Below, one piece after another: positions 1 through 8,773 of a stretch of DNA of 64,000 nucleotides; the first letter of the stretch is position 1; the number at the start of each line of letters is the position of its first letter. A program made the translations under genes and the position numbers. The notes under the pieces were generated by a model. That model was not told the origin of the DNA. It made no database searches and saw nothing but the letters and a program-made list of their open reading frames with translations. The DNA comes from Chryseobacterium cheonjiense. Its GTDB lineage: Bacteria > Bacteroidota > Bacteroidia > Flavobacteriales > Weeksellaceae. The stretch is taken from the NCBI RefSeq assembly GCF_012927265.1, contig NZ_JABBGF010000001.1, positions 370,502-434,501 of the forward strand. The letters run 5' to 3'.

Positions 1-909
1 TATACATTCAACTGGGGTGGAGGAATCACGACAGAAGACAGAACAGGATTAGCCGCCGGAACGTATACCGTAACCATTACTGATGCTAACGGATGTACAG
101 GTACAGTTAATGCAACTGTAACGCAGCCAGCAAGTGCAGTAAGCGGAACAACGGTAGTAACAAACGTAGCCTGTAACGGAGCTTCCAACGGAGCTATCAA
201 CTTAACTCCAGCCGGAGGAACAGCACCTTACACATTCAACTGGGGTGGAGGAATCACAACAGAAGACAGAACAGGTTTAGCGGCCGGAACGTATACCGTA
301 ACCATTACTGATGCTAACGGATGTACAGGTACAGTTAATGCAACTGTAACGCAGCCTGCCAGTGCAGTAAGCGGAACAACGGTAGTAACAAACGTAGCCT
401 GTAACGGAGCTTCCAACGGAGCCATTAACTTAACTCCAGCCGGAGGAACAGCACCTTATACATTCAACTGGGGTGGAGGAATCACGACAGAAGACAGAAC
501 AGGGTTAGCGGCCGGAACGTATACCGTAACCATTACTGATGCTAACGGATGTACAGGTACAGTTAATGCAACTGTAACGCAGCCAGCAAGTGCAGTAAGC
601 GGAACAACAGTAGTAACAAACGTAGCTTGTAACGGAGCTTCCAACGGAGCTATCAACTTAACTCCAGCGGGAGGAACAGCACCTTACACATTCAACTGGG
701 GTGGAGGAATCACAACAGAAGACAGAACAGGATTAGCAGCCGGAACGTATACAGTAACCATTACTGATGCTAACGGATGTACTGCAACAGTTAACGCAAC
801 TGTAACGCAGCCAACGGCTCTTAGTGCTACTACTTCCCAAACGAATATCGCATGTAATGGCGGATCTACAGGAGTAGCAACAATCAACGTTTCAGGAGGA
901 ACAGCACCT
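1..909 (+). repeat. 228-bp coding tandem repeats (SprB modules)
   Basis: Units start at 1, 229, 457 and 685, an exact 228-bp period (76 codons). The fourth unit is 225 bp and diverges in its second half. The first three differ at only a few, mostly synonymous, positions. Copy-number change by slippage or recombination is plausible, as is assembly collapse. Confidence 0.93.
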
Positions 910-1542
910 TATACGTATTCATGGTCACCATCAGGAGGTACCGCTGGAACGGCTACGGGCTTATCTGCCGGAACTTATACAGTGACTGTTACTGATACTA
1001 ACGCATGTACGTTAACAAGAACATTTACTATTACGCAATCAGCTCCGGTAGCTGCTCCTACAGGAACTTCACCTCAAAATTTTGCTCCGGGAAGTACATT
1101 GAGTGCTTTAGTAGTAACAGGTCAGAATATTAAATGGTATTCTTCATCTGTAAATGCACAGAACCATGTAAACAGCCTGCCGCTAAGCACAGCCTTGGTA
1201 AACAATACTACTTACTATGCTACGCAAACAGTAGGATCATGTGAATCAACGGCTTCTCTGGCAGTATTGGCAATCAATAGTACACTTAGTGTTGCTGATA
1301 ATACAAAATCAAAATCTCAGCTTCAGATTTATCCTAATCCGGTAAGAGATATTTTGAATTTCAGCGGACAAGAAGTTATTACCAGAGCTATAATTATTGC
1401 TGCCGATGGTAGAAAAGTAACTGAAAAGAAAATGCAGTCAGGAGAAAGAAGCATTGATGTTCATGCATTGCCTCAGGGTATGTATCTGATTCAGGTATTT
1501 ACAGATAATGGTATGCAAACTTTCAAGTTCATTAAAAAATAA
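1..1542 (+). CDS. SprB-repeat T9SS adhesin, C-terminal part (5' end outside window)
   Basis: The frame is open from the first base, so only the last 513 residues are visible. They begin with four copies of a 75-76-residue module containing GTAPYTFNWGGG, TGLAAGTYTVTITDANGC and VACNGASNGAINLTPAGG, which are SprB-repeat (PF13573-like) signatures. A more diverged module, an Ig-like stretch and a type A T9SS sorting domain follow (YPNP at visible residue 444, end FKFIKK). SprB of Flavobacterium johnsoniae is a mobile surface adhesin for gliding, and proteins of this kind are secreted by T9SS and attached to the cell surface. A role in adhesion or gliding is inferred. The first three units are nearly identical at DNA level, which is unusual and suggests recent duplication or gene conversion. 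Total length and N-terminus are unknown. Confidence 0.9.
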   Translation, partial: YTFNWGGGITTEDRTGLAAGTYTVTITDANGCTGTVNATVTQPASAVSGTTVVTNVACNGASNGAINLTPAGGTAPYTFNWGGGITTEDRTGLAAGTYTVTITDANGCTGTVNATVTQPASAVSGTTVVTNVACNGASNGAINLTPAGGTAPYTFNWGGGITTEDRTGLAAGTYTVTITDANGCTGTVNATVTQPASAVSGTTVVTNVACNGASNGAINLTPAGGTAPYTFNWGGGITTEDRTGLAAGTYTVTITDANGCTATVNATVTQPTALSATTSQTNIACNGGSTGVATINVSGGTAPYTYSWSPSGGTAGTATGLSAGTYTVTVTDTNACTLTRTFTITQSAPVAAPTGTSPQNFAPGSTLSALVVTGQNIKWYSSSVNAQNHVNSLPLSTALVNNTTYYATQTVGSCESTASLAVLAINSTLSVADNTKSKSQLQIYPNPVRDILNFSGQEVITRAIIIAADGRKVTEKKMQSGERSIDVHALPQGMYLIQVFTDNGMQTFKFIKK

Positions 1543-1571
1543 TTTTAAAACTTTTTTTAATAGATCTTATT

Positions 1572-1606
1572 ACAGGGACTGTCTAATTTAGACGGTCCCT
1601 GTTTTT
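1572..1606 (+). terminator. Rho-independent terminator of the adhesin gene
   Basis: An ACAGGGACTGTCTA / TAGACGGTCCCTGT stem with one G-T pair is followed by TTTTT, 30 bases after the adhesin stop codon. Confidence 0.85.
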
Positions 1607-1661
1607 ATTTACAGTTTAATTCCAAAAGATAACTGACGATTACGATATAACAGTGAATAAT

Positions 1662-1693
1662 CTTGCTCCGTACAAAAAACAATTGCTAACTTT
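1662..1693 (+). promoter_or_regulatory. possible promoter of the P-type ATPase gene
   Basis: TTG at 1662 and TAACTTTA at 1686 lie about 21 nt apart, one mismatch from the Bacteroidota -7 consensus TAnnTTTG. The site would place transcription start just before the ATG at 1713 and argues against the upstream GTG at 1653. Confidence 0.35.
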
Positions 1694-1712
1694 AATCATC
1701 TATTCATTTGAT

Positions 1713-4219
1713 ATGACTTACAATATACCTGAAAACTTAAAAGGACTTACGGAAGCTGAAGTTGAAATTTCCAGAAAAAAATACGGATACAACACTTTGG
1801 GAGATGTTCGGAAGGAGACATGGATCAATCTGCTTATTGGTATTTTGAAGGAACCGATGCTTATTTTATTGATCTGCGTCTCTTTTATTTATATTCTGAT
1901 AGGTGATTATGGGGAAGCCCTGTTTATGTTTGCAGCTATTGTTGCTGTGACAGCTGTCTCTTTTTATCAGGACAACCGCAGTAAGAAAGCACTCAAAGAA
2001 CTGGAAAAGCTTAATGAACCTTTAAGTAAAGTAATCAGAAATTCAAACATTATAGAAATTCCTACTTCTGAAATCGCTGTGGGAGATTTATGTATTACTG
2101 AAGAAGGAAGTCTGATTAATGCAGACGGAAAAATAGTGCACAGCAATGATTTTTCGGTCAATGAATCTTCGCTCACCGGGGAAAGCTACTCCGTATTTAA
2201 AGACGGCAGCTCGGAAGATAATGAAGTCTACAGCGGAACGGTTACCATTTCCGGTCTTGCAGTCTATAGGGCAGAACACATTGGTAAAGAAACTAAAGTA
2301 GGCAAAATAGGGCAGTCTATCATCAATATTAAAGAAGAAGAATCACCGCTGCAAATACAGATCAGGAACTTTGTAAAAGGGATGGCGATCATTGGAATCA
2401 TTATTTTTCTGGGTGTTTGTATCTTCAGTTTCATTAAAACGGGAAATTTTCTCAGCAGCCTGCTGAACGGCCTTACCCTGGCTATGTCTGTACTTCCTGA
2501 AGAAATTCCGGTTGCTTTCACGACTTTCATGGCGCTGGGAGCCTGGAAGCTGATGCGGAGCGGCATTATTATCAAACGCAGCAGTATTGTGGAAACACTG
2601 GGAAGTGTAACGGTAATCTGCACGGATAAAACAGGAACAATTACCGAAAATGCCATGCAGCTAAAACACTTGTATGATTATCAGTCAGACACAGTGTACG
2701 ATCAGGACGGGTTTAATTCGGAAAAATTAAGCCGGCTCATTAATTATGCCATGTGGAGCAGCGAACCTGTCCCGTTTGATCCCATGGAAATCACACTCCA
2801 TAAAACCTATGAGCAAACCCAATTTACTGATGAAAGAAAAAACTACAAACTGTTTCATGAATACCCGTTGGAAGGCAAACCACCGATGATGACGCATCTT
2901 TTTGAAAATGAAAACAAAGAACGGATTGTTGCCGCTAAAGGAGCTCCCGAAGCCATCATCAGCGTTTCCACCCTTTCAGAATCCGAAAAAGATAAAATGC
3001 GCAAAGTGGTTAAGAAATTCGGAGAAGAAGGATATAGGGTACTGGGAGTAGCCATGTCCCGCTTCGAGGGAAATGATTTTCCCGACAGACAGCAGGATTT
3101 TATCTTTGATTTCCTGGGACTAACCGTGTTTTACGATCCTCCTAAAAAAGAAATAAAAAATGTACTCAAACACATTTACGACGCCGGCATAGAAGTAAAA
3201 GTCATCACCGGAGATAATGCTGATACAACGCGGGCCATTGCCTTGCAGGCCGGAATAAGAAACAGCACTGCCGCAATCAATGGAAGTGATATTGCAGAAG
3301 TTCCAGAAGAAGATTTAATAAAAATTTCTGAAAAGACAACCCTATTTACAAGGATGTTCCCCGAAGCAAAACTAAAAGTGATCACAGCACTGAAAAAACA
3401 AGGGCATATTGTTGCGATGCTCGGAGATGGCGTAAATGACGGGCCTGCCTTAAAAGCTGCCCACATTGGTGTAGCGATGGGTAATAAAGGAACGGAAATT
3501 GCAAAATCTGCCGCCGCATTGGTGATAATGAATGACGACCTGGAAAAGCTGGTCATCGGGATTGCCGCCGGACGAAGAATTTATGCCAATATTAAAAAAG
3601 CAGTTCAGTATATCATTTCCATTCATATTCCGATCATACTTACCGTTTCCCTTCCTCTGTTCCTCGGATGGGCATTTCCTTATATCTTCACTCCCGTGCA
3701 CGTTATCTTTCTCGAATTGGTGATGGGACCCACCTGTTCCATTGTTTATGAAAATGAACCAATGGAAAAAAATACTATGAAAAAACCGCCAAGACAGCTT
3801 ACAGACACGTTCCTGAACTGGAAAGAACTTGCCATAAGCATTATCCAGGGATTGGTAATAATGGCCGGATAATATGGATCTATCAGTATTCCGTATATCT
3901 TGGGAATGATGAGATAAAAACCCGCGCACTTGTTTTCAGTACCCTGATTTTTGCCAATATACTGCTCAGCCTCGTGAACAGATCTTTCTATTACAGCCTC
4001 ATAGAAAGCTTTAAAAACCGGAATTTACTCCTTACCGGAATTTCCGTATTGGTATTAGTGCTGCTGGCCGTTATTTTATATATAAATCCTGTTTCCATGT
4101 TTTTTAAGGTGACCGATCTTACCATTCATGAACTTGGTTTGGCAATAGGTACAGCTGCAATTTCAGTACTCTGGTTTGAAATCTATAAGCTTTTTAAAAG
4201 AAAGTCTGATAATTTCTAA
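1713..4219 (+). pseudogene. cation-transporting P-type ATPase, frameshifted near the 3' end
   Basis: This encodes a membrane pump of the P2 (Ca2+/Mg2+-ATPase-like) type. An N-terminal cation-ATPase domain is followed by TGES (155-158, actuator), PEEIP in the central membrane helix, DKTGT with the phosphorylated Asp305, and GDGVND at 571-576. The frame stops after residue 719, but the missing C-terminus continues in another frame (WIYQYSVYLG, then TLIFANILLSLVNRSFYYS) to 4219. Restoring one G in GGCCGG near 3863-3867 gives MAGIIWIYQY and an intact protein of about 835 residues. The break removes roughly 115 residues with the last membrane helices, so the product would probably not work unless this is a sequencing error. 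Ion specificity cannot be read from the sequence. The start was set at the ATG at 1713 because it opens the conserved N-terminus. Confidence 0.85.
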
Positions 4220-4470
4220 ACACCATATTTGTTTGGTTAAAATTTAATACTAAAAGATGATAATTTTCAGATGTAAATCTTTGGCTTGTTGATATTTATT
4301 GCAGAAATTTGATATATGAAATTGATGGTAAATAGTAATCGAAAGATTATGCAAATAAGGATATCATTTTAAAATCATCTGCTCTCATCAATAAAAGTAC
4401 CCGTTACAGGTTTTGTGGTTGATATTTTTATAGAGAAGTGTGCTCAATGTAATTAACAAATAATCATATC

Positions 4471-5346
4471 ATGAGAACAATTGTTGTGCCTACAGACTAT
4501 TCCGACCCTGCAAAAAATGCTGCTTTGTACGCTCTTCATCTTGCAAATGCACTCAAATCTGATCTTCACCTTTGTCATGCTTTCGGAATACCGATTGAAA
4601 GTCCTTTGTTGGGACAGACAGCATGGGCGCTGTACGAATATCCTGCCCTTCAGGAGGAAAACAGCAGGCAGCTGAAAAAACTGGGAACAATGCTTGAACA
4701 TCAATCTAAACTCCTTTGGGGTGATGAAGCCTTTCCGTTTCATCCGGGCATACATTACGTATGTGAAGGCCGGGATGTTGTTCAGGTAGTCAATGATACG
4801 GCGGAAGAACAGAATGCTCTGCTTATTGTCATGGGAATGCATGGTACCGCGCCACTGACCCGTTTTTTCTTTGGAAGCACCAGCATTGCCATGATTAAAA
4901 ATGCAAAACACCCTCTTCTTCTTATTCCTCAGAAACATCAGTATAAAGGTCTCAGAAAGATTGCTTTTGCAACAGAACTTCACAGGAAAGATATCAAAAC
5001 GGCTCAGGCATTGTTGAATTTTGCCGCGTATTTTGATGCTGAACTTCTGATTACCCATATTATCCAAAGCAATAATGACGTAGTACAGGACCAAAAATAT
5101 GAACATGAAAAAGAAGCGTTTCTAAAAGACCTTAACGGCAGATTCTGTTATGACTGTATCTACAGCGAGAATGTCGATTATGGACTTGACATACTTAAAA
5201 ATAAAGATATTGATATGCTCATTATGGGTCATCACTACCGAAGTTTTTTTGAAAGCTTCACCACGAGCAGCCATGCCGTAAGACAGGCTGGGGAAATGGA
5301 AATTCCGTTAATGATTATCCCTGAAAACGGAGCCCTTAACTTTTAA
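4471..5346 (+). CDS. universal stress protein with two Usp domains
   Basis: Two UspA folds are joined in one 291-residue cytoplasmic protein: residues 1-150 start MRTIVVPTDYSDPA, and residues 158-285 start LRKIAFATEL. The first domain has the ATP-binding signature G-x2-G-x9-G-S at 122-136, in MGMHGTAPLTRFFFGST. The second ends LIMGHHYRS...IPLMIIPE and has a poorer motif, as is common in tandem Usp proteins. The family binds ATP and supports survival under stress or starvation. The gene stands alone, with a 250-bp AT-rich leader region that shows no clear consensus promoter. Confidence 0.9.
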   Translation: MRTIVVPTDYSDPAKNAALYALHLANALKSDLHLCHAFGIPIESPLLGQTAWALYEYPALQEENSRQLKKLGTMLEHQSKLLWGDEAFPFHPGIHYVCEGRDVVQVVNDTAEEQNALLIVMGMHGTAPLTRFFFGSTSIAMIKNAKHPLLLIPQKHQYKGLRKIAFATELHRKDIKTAQALLNFAAYFDAELLITHIIQSNNDVVQDQKYEHEKEAFLKDLNGRFCYDCIYSENVDYGLDILKNKDIDMLIMGHHYRSFFESFTTSSHAVRQAGEMEIPLMIIPENGALNF

Positions 5347-5405
5347 GCTTTATCAATGTATGCTTAACCTGAATTGGCTTTTAGTTAATTGATCTTTACT
5401 ATTAT

Positions 5406-5446
5406 AAAAGATTCGGGCGGAACCTTTGGTTCCGCCCGAATCTTTT
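5406..5446. terminator. bidirectional terminator
   Basis: A perfect 19-bp inverted repeat (5406-5424 and 5428-5446) with a TTT loop has A runs on one side and T runs on the other. It sits between the converging usp gene and the gene ending at 5456, so it can serve both. Confidence 0.9.
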
Positions 5447-5455
5447 GAGAAATTT

Positions 5456-5851
5456 TTATTTCCCGAAAAATATTTTATCCTGTTTCCGCTGATCATCGTA
5501 GATCTGCTGAAAACTTACCGGCATATACTGATAAAGAAGCTTCCAATGATGTATTTTAGCATGTTTCTTAAAACTTTCAAAAGAACGTACAAAAAGATTT
5601 TCAATAATATCCCTTACATAAGAATTGCCGTTTCGGTAAATCAGGTGCATGAGTTTCATGTGGTGGGAAATGATGTTTATTTTTGCCTCCAGCAGAAGAC
5701 TTTTCAAATAATTGATAGTGGCCTGAATAATGCCTGCGAAATTATCCTGTCCGGAAAGCTGGGAGATTTCGGTGCGCAATGGCGGGTAAAAAAACTTTAA
5801 ATATTCAACAGCTATTTTTTGATCAATAGTTTGCATCTGTGCATTCATCAT
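5456..5851 (-). CDS. small helical protein, DUF7674-like, paralogue of the next gene
   Basis: This is a 131-residue predicted cytoplasmic, mainly helical protein without signal peptide or membrane segment. It aligns with the protein at 6106-6462 through the pattern YLKSLLLEAKI...HMKLMHLIYRNG...VRDIIENLFVRSFESF, against FLTDKVKTMI...CLGKMNELYSDG...IKNAIENSFVYSLDS. From memory the pair resembles small Chryseobacterium proteins labelled DUF7674; the label is tentative and the function unknown. MM at the start leaves two possible initiation codons three bases apart. Confidence 0.75.
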   Translation of the reverse strand: MMNAQMQTIDQKIAVEYLKFFYPPLRTEISQLSGQDNFAGIIQATINYLKSLLLEAKINIISHHMKLMHLIYRNGNSYVRDIIENLFVRSFESFKKHAKIHHWKLLYQYMPVSFQQIYDDQRKQDKIFFGK

Positions 5852-6105
5852 AATTAATCTAAGTGTTTTTGTTTACGCGAAAACTGTACCAAAGTTTACA
5901 GACATGCTGCAAAAATAAATACTCCGATAATCACGGCAATATGAGTTGCCAAAATCTCGAAATTATGTCTTTTTATCGTAGTTTTGCAGGTTTTCCAGTC
6001 AGATATTCTTCTTATTTTTGATTTCATAAATACTTGATTTTTAATAAATTGTTTTTCAGTGATTTTTGATTCGTTTGTAACGAAACAGCCTAAAAATGTA
6101 ATAAA

Positions 6106-6462
6106 TCAGATATTATGACTGTAAATCTGACGTACATACACTTCCTGAAGCGCCGGCGAAAGGTGACTGAAGATTAGATCACGGTATTCCTGACCGGAAA
6201 AAGCGGTGCAGCTGTCCAGTGAATACACAAAAGAATTTTCAATCGCATTCTTTATCATCTCATCACCGTCACTGTATAATTCATTCATTTTTCCGAGACA
6301 TTTAAATAAGCATGTGGTATTATTCTGGCGGATCATGGTTTTCACCTTATCAGTTAAAAAGCCGATGATGTGATACGAATTCTGTATTCTAGTTTGCTGC
6401 AGATCGTTGCATATTTCCGGAATTGCAACAGATATTTCCTGGGTAGCTTGTAAATAGTTCAT
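6106..6462 (-). CDS. small helical protein, DUF7674-like, second paralogue
   Basis: This 118-residue protein has no signal peptide and a similar layout to the 131-residue protein downstream: an N-terminal helix ending ICNDLQQ, a central FLTDKVKTMIRQ helix and a conserved NAIENSFVYSLDS segment. The two genes lie on the same strand, separated by about 250 bp without a gene, and look like an old tandem duplication. No catalytic motif is visible and function is unknown. Confidence 0.75.
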   Translation of the reverse strand: MNYLQATQEISVAIPEICNDLQQTRIQNSYHIIGFLTDKVKTMIRQNNTTCLFKCLGKMNELYSDGDEMIKNAIENSFVYSLDSCTAFSGQEYRDLIFSHLSPALQEVYVRQIYSHNI

Positions 6463-6715
6463 ATAATTAGTGATTTGGTTGTGTTGTTTTAATTAATACA
6501 CTTAAGTCCTCTGCCTCTGATTCCTGTTAATCTATTAAGGTTTTTAAGTCTATTGTCTGTCTGTAAATATTCACAACCATAATGCCAAATTCTGTTCCCG
6601 TGTGGGATGTTGGTGGTTATATTTTTGGTTATCAATATTTTATTTATAAGCCTTTAATAATTCAGAAAGAAAAAACCATCTCATATTGATGCGCTATTTA
6701 TCAGAATGAAAGCGG

Positions 6716-6744
6716 TTGATTGTCTGATATAATTAATATCTTTG
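6716..6744 (+). promoter_or_regulatory. consensus promoter of the nucleoid-associated protein gene
   Basis: TTGAT at 6716 and a perfect TATCTTTG at 6737-6744 are separated by 18 nt. Transcription would start near 6751, so the TTG codon at 6742 cannot be the start of translation and the ATG at 6766 is preferred. Confidence 0.8.
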
Positions 6745-6765
6745 CAGTCCAAAAATATTCAGGAG

Positions 6766-7779
6766 ATGTTTTCAAAAATTGTAGTACACAGAGTAGGAAA
6801 TAAAATCAACGGAGAATCATTAATGCTTTCTCAGGAAGAGCTGCAGCTGGATGAGGGAATGGCAGAGCTGTTGGAAAATTATTTTCTGGGATCTTTCAAA
6901 TCCGAAGAAACATTCCATTTTTACAGCGATTCTTACCTGGTAAACAATCCGGTGTACAGTTCCGTATCGGAAATTTTTGATGATAAGGCTAAATTTCTCT
7001 GGGAAGCGGAAAATATCGCCAAACATCTCTTTGAAGCAGCCGAAAATCCAAGGGTTCAGGGAGGAGAATTATTTATCGTTTATTTTGAAGACGAAAGGGA
7101 AGGCACCGAGAAAGTAGATAAAATCGGGATATTCAAAATGGAAAAAAGAGAATCTTTCCTTAAGATTTCTCCTCAGGATGACAGTTTCATAATCGAAAAA
7201 GATCAGGGAATCGGCCTCTCCAAAATAGATAAAGCAGCTCTGATTTACAATAACGATAAAGAAACCGGGTATGTACTTTCAGTAGTCGACAACAATAAAA
7301 ATGGCGATATGTACTACTGGTTTGAAGATTTTCTGAAGGTAAAGCAGCGAGACGATGAATATTTTCACACTCAGGAAGCTCTGATGGTATACAAAGATTA
7401 CATCACCAAACAGCTGCCTCAGGAATTTGAAGTCTCAAGAGCGGACCAGGCAGATTTCCTGAACAAATCAATCAATTTCTTCAAAGAAAAAGAAGAATTT
7501 AATCTTGACGATTTTAATAAGGAAGTGCTTCAGGACGAGCATGTTATTGAAAGCTTCGTAAATTTTAAAACCGATTACGAGCAGGATATGCAGATCAATA
7601 TTGCTGAAGAATTCCCGATTAATGAAACGGCCGTAAAGAAAACCCAAAGGCATTTTAAAAGCATCATTAAATTAGATAAGAACTTCCATATCTATATCCA
7701 TGGCGACCGCCAGAAATTGGCGCAGGGAGAAGATGAAAAAGGGAAGTATTATATGCTGTACTTCGAAAAAGAAGTTTAA
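6766..7779 (+). CDS. 37-kDa nucleoid-associated protein (NA37/YejK family)
   Basis: This 337-residue soluble protein matches the NA37 family (PF04245) over its length. The N-terminus is MFSKIVVHRVGNKINGESL. The middle holds the conserved segment KIGIFKMEKRESFLKI followed by a stretch rich in D/E and K, and the C-terminal part contains FKSIIKLDKNFHIYIHGD. E. coli YejK associates with the nucleoid; the molecular role is poorly known. The gene has its own strong promoter whose -7 box lies inside the longer reading frame, which settles the start. The cyclase-family gene follows after 36 bp on the same strand. Confidence 0.85.
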   Translation: MFSKIVVHRVGNKINGESLMLSQEELQLDEGMAELLENYFLGSFKSEETFHFYSDSYLVNNPVYSSVSEIFDDKAKFLWEAENIAKHLFEAAENPRVQGGELFIVYFEDEREGTEKVDKIGIFKMEKRESFLKISPQDDSFIIEKDQGIGLSKIDKAALIYNNDKETGYVLSVVDNNKNGDMYYWFEDFLKVKQRDDEYFHTQEALMVYKDYITKQLPQEFEVSRADQADFLNKSINFFKEKEEFNLDDFNKEVLQDEHVIESFVNFKTDYEQDMQINIAEEFPINETAVKKTQRHFKSIIKLDKNFHIYIHGDRQKLAQGEDEKGKYYMLYFEKEV

Positions 7780-7815
7780 TTTTAAACCGGAAATTAATCA
7801 ATAAACCACATTTTT

Positions 7816-8585
7816 ATGCACGCTAAAATCGTAGATCTTTCAAAACCGATTCAGTATAATGCAGGAGATCCGTGGTTTATGAAAGTGAAAATAAAGCACA
7901 AATCCCATAAAAAATCGCATTGGCTGATCCGTCTGGCATTAGGACTTCCGGCCAGGCTGTTCCCAAAAAACTGGACGGGCTGGGCAGACGACAAAATCAC
8001 AGGCATGGGCCTTCATGCAACAACGCACATCGATGCGCCGTGGCATTTTGGTCCGGTCGTAGAAGGCAAACCTGCCAAAACTATTGATCAGATCCCGCTG
8101 GAGTGGTGTTACGGAGAAGGGATCGTAATCGACTGTAGCCATAAGGAAGATTTTGTAGCTATTACCATTGATGACCTGAAAAACGATCTGGACAAAAACG
8201 GCATTTCCATTAAACCCGGAAATATTGTCCTGATAAGAACGGACCGCGATAAACTCATGGGCACCCCCGATTTTCCCAATAAAGGTACCGGGATGAGCCG
8301 GGAAGCAACAGAATGGCTGATTGATAAGGGAGTAAAAGTAATGGAATCGATCAGTGGGGATGGGATCTGCCGTTGAAATTTATGGCTAAAAAGGCCAAGG
8401 AAATCAATGACCCGGAATATTTCTGGGAAGCACACCGTGTAGGAATTGAGAAAGAATACCTCCACATAGAGCAGCTCACAAACCTTGCTGCACTGCCTCC
8501 TTCAGGATTTGACGTATGTGTTTTTCCCTTAAAAATTGTCGGAGGATCTGCTGCACCGGCGCGCGTGGTAGCTATTTTTAAATAA
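7816..8585 (+). pseudogene. cyclase-family / kynurenine formamidase-like hydrolase, frameshifted
   Basis: The protein matches the metal-dependent cyclase/KynB family (PF04199). The metal site HATTHIDAPWH (His67, His71, Asp73, His77) is present. The first frame ends at 8376 after GVKVMESISGDGICR. Continuing from about 8344 in the next frame gives GIDQWGWDLPLKFMAKKAKE and ends SAAPARVVAIFK at 8585, the usual family C-terminus. One missing G in ATGGA (expected ATGGGA) at 8343-8345 explains it; corrected length is about 256 residues. The break removes the GIDQWGWD segment and all that follows. It could be a base-calling error, since two other genes in the window break in the same way. The substrate cannot be assigned; cyclase-family members act on N-formylkynurenine and other amides or lactones. 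Confidence 0.85.
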
Positions 8586-8748
8586 GTTAAATAAAAAGCC
8601 TTACGGCTATAAGTAAATCGATTATATTAAATCAGAGAGAGTTTTTTTAGTTTTTTGATTTTCGAATATTTTTTTATTTCAAAAATTTAATAACTTTTAT
8701 GTGGTATTTGTTTCCCCCGAAAAAATACCACAACTTTAAAATTTTCTT

Positions 8749-8756
8749 TATATTTG
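8749..8756 (+). promoter_or_regulatory. -7 promoter element of the phytochrome operon
   Basis: TATATTTG, a perfect TAnnTTTG match, lies 18 bases before the kinase ATG. No clear TTG at -33 was found. Confidence 0.55.
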
Positions 8757-8773
8757 ATTGATCAAAGTATAAT

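Noticed and set aside
228..887. Three minus-strand reading frames of 65-67 residues across the SprB repeats
   Set aside because: They are the same frame repeated by the 228-bp period, antisense to the adhesin, with hydrophobic low-complexity sequence and no family match.
5426..5800. Plus-strand frame of 124 residues
   Set aside because: It starts in the terminator and is antisense to the DUF7674-like gene, whose protein has a paralogue; the plus-strand version has none.
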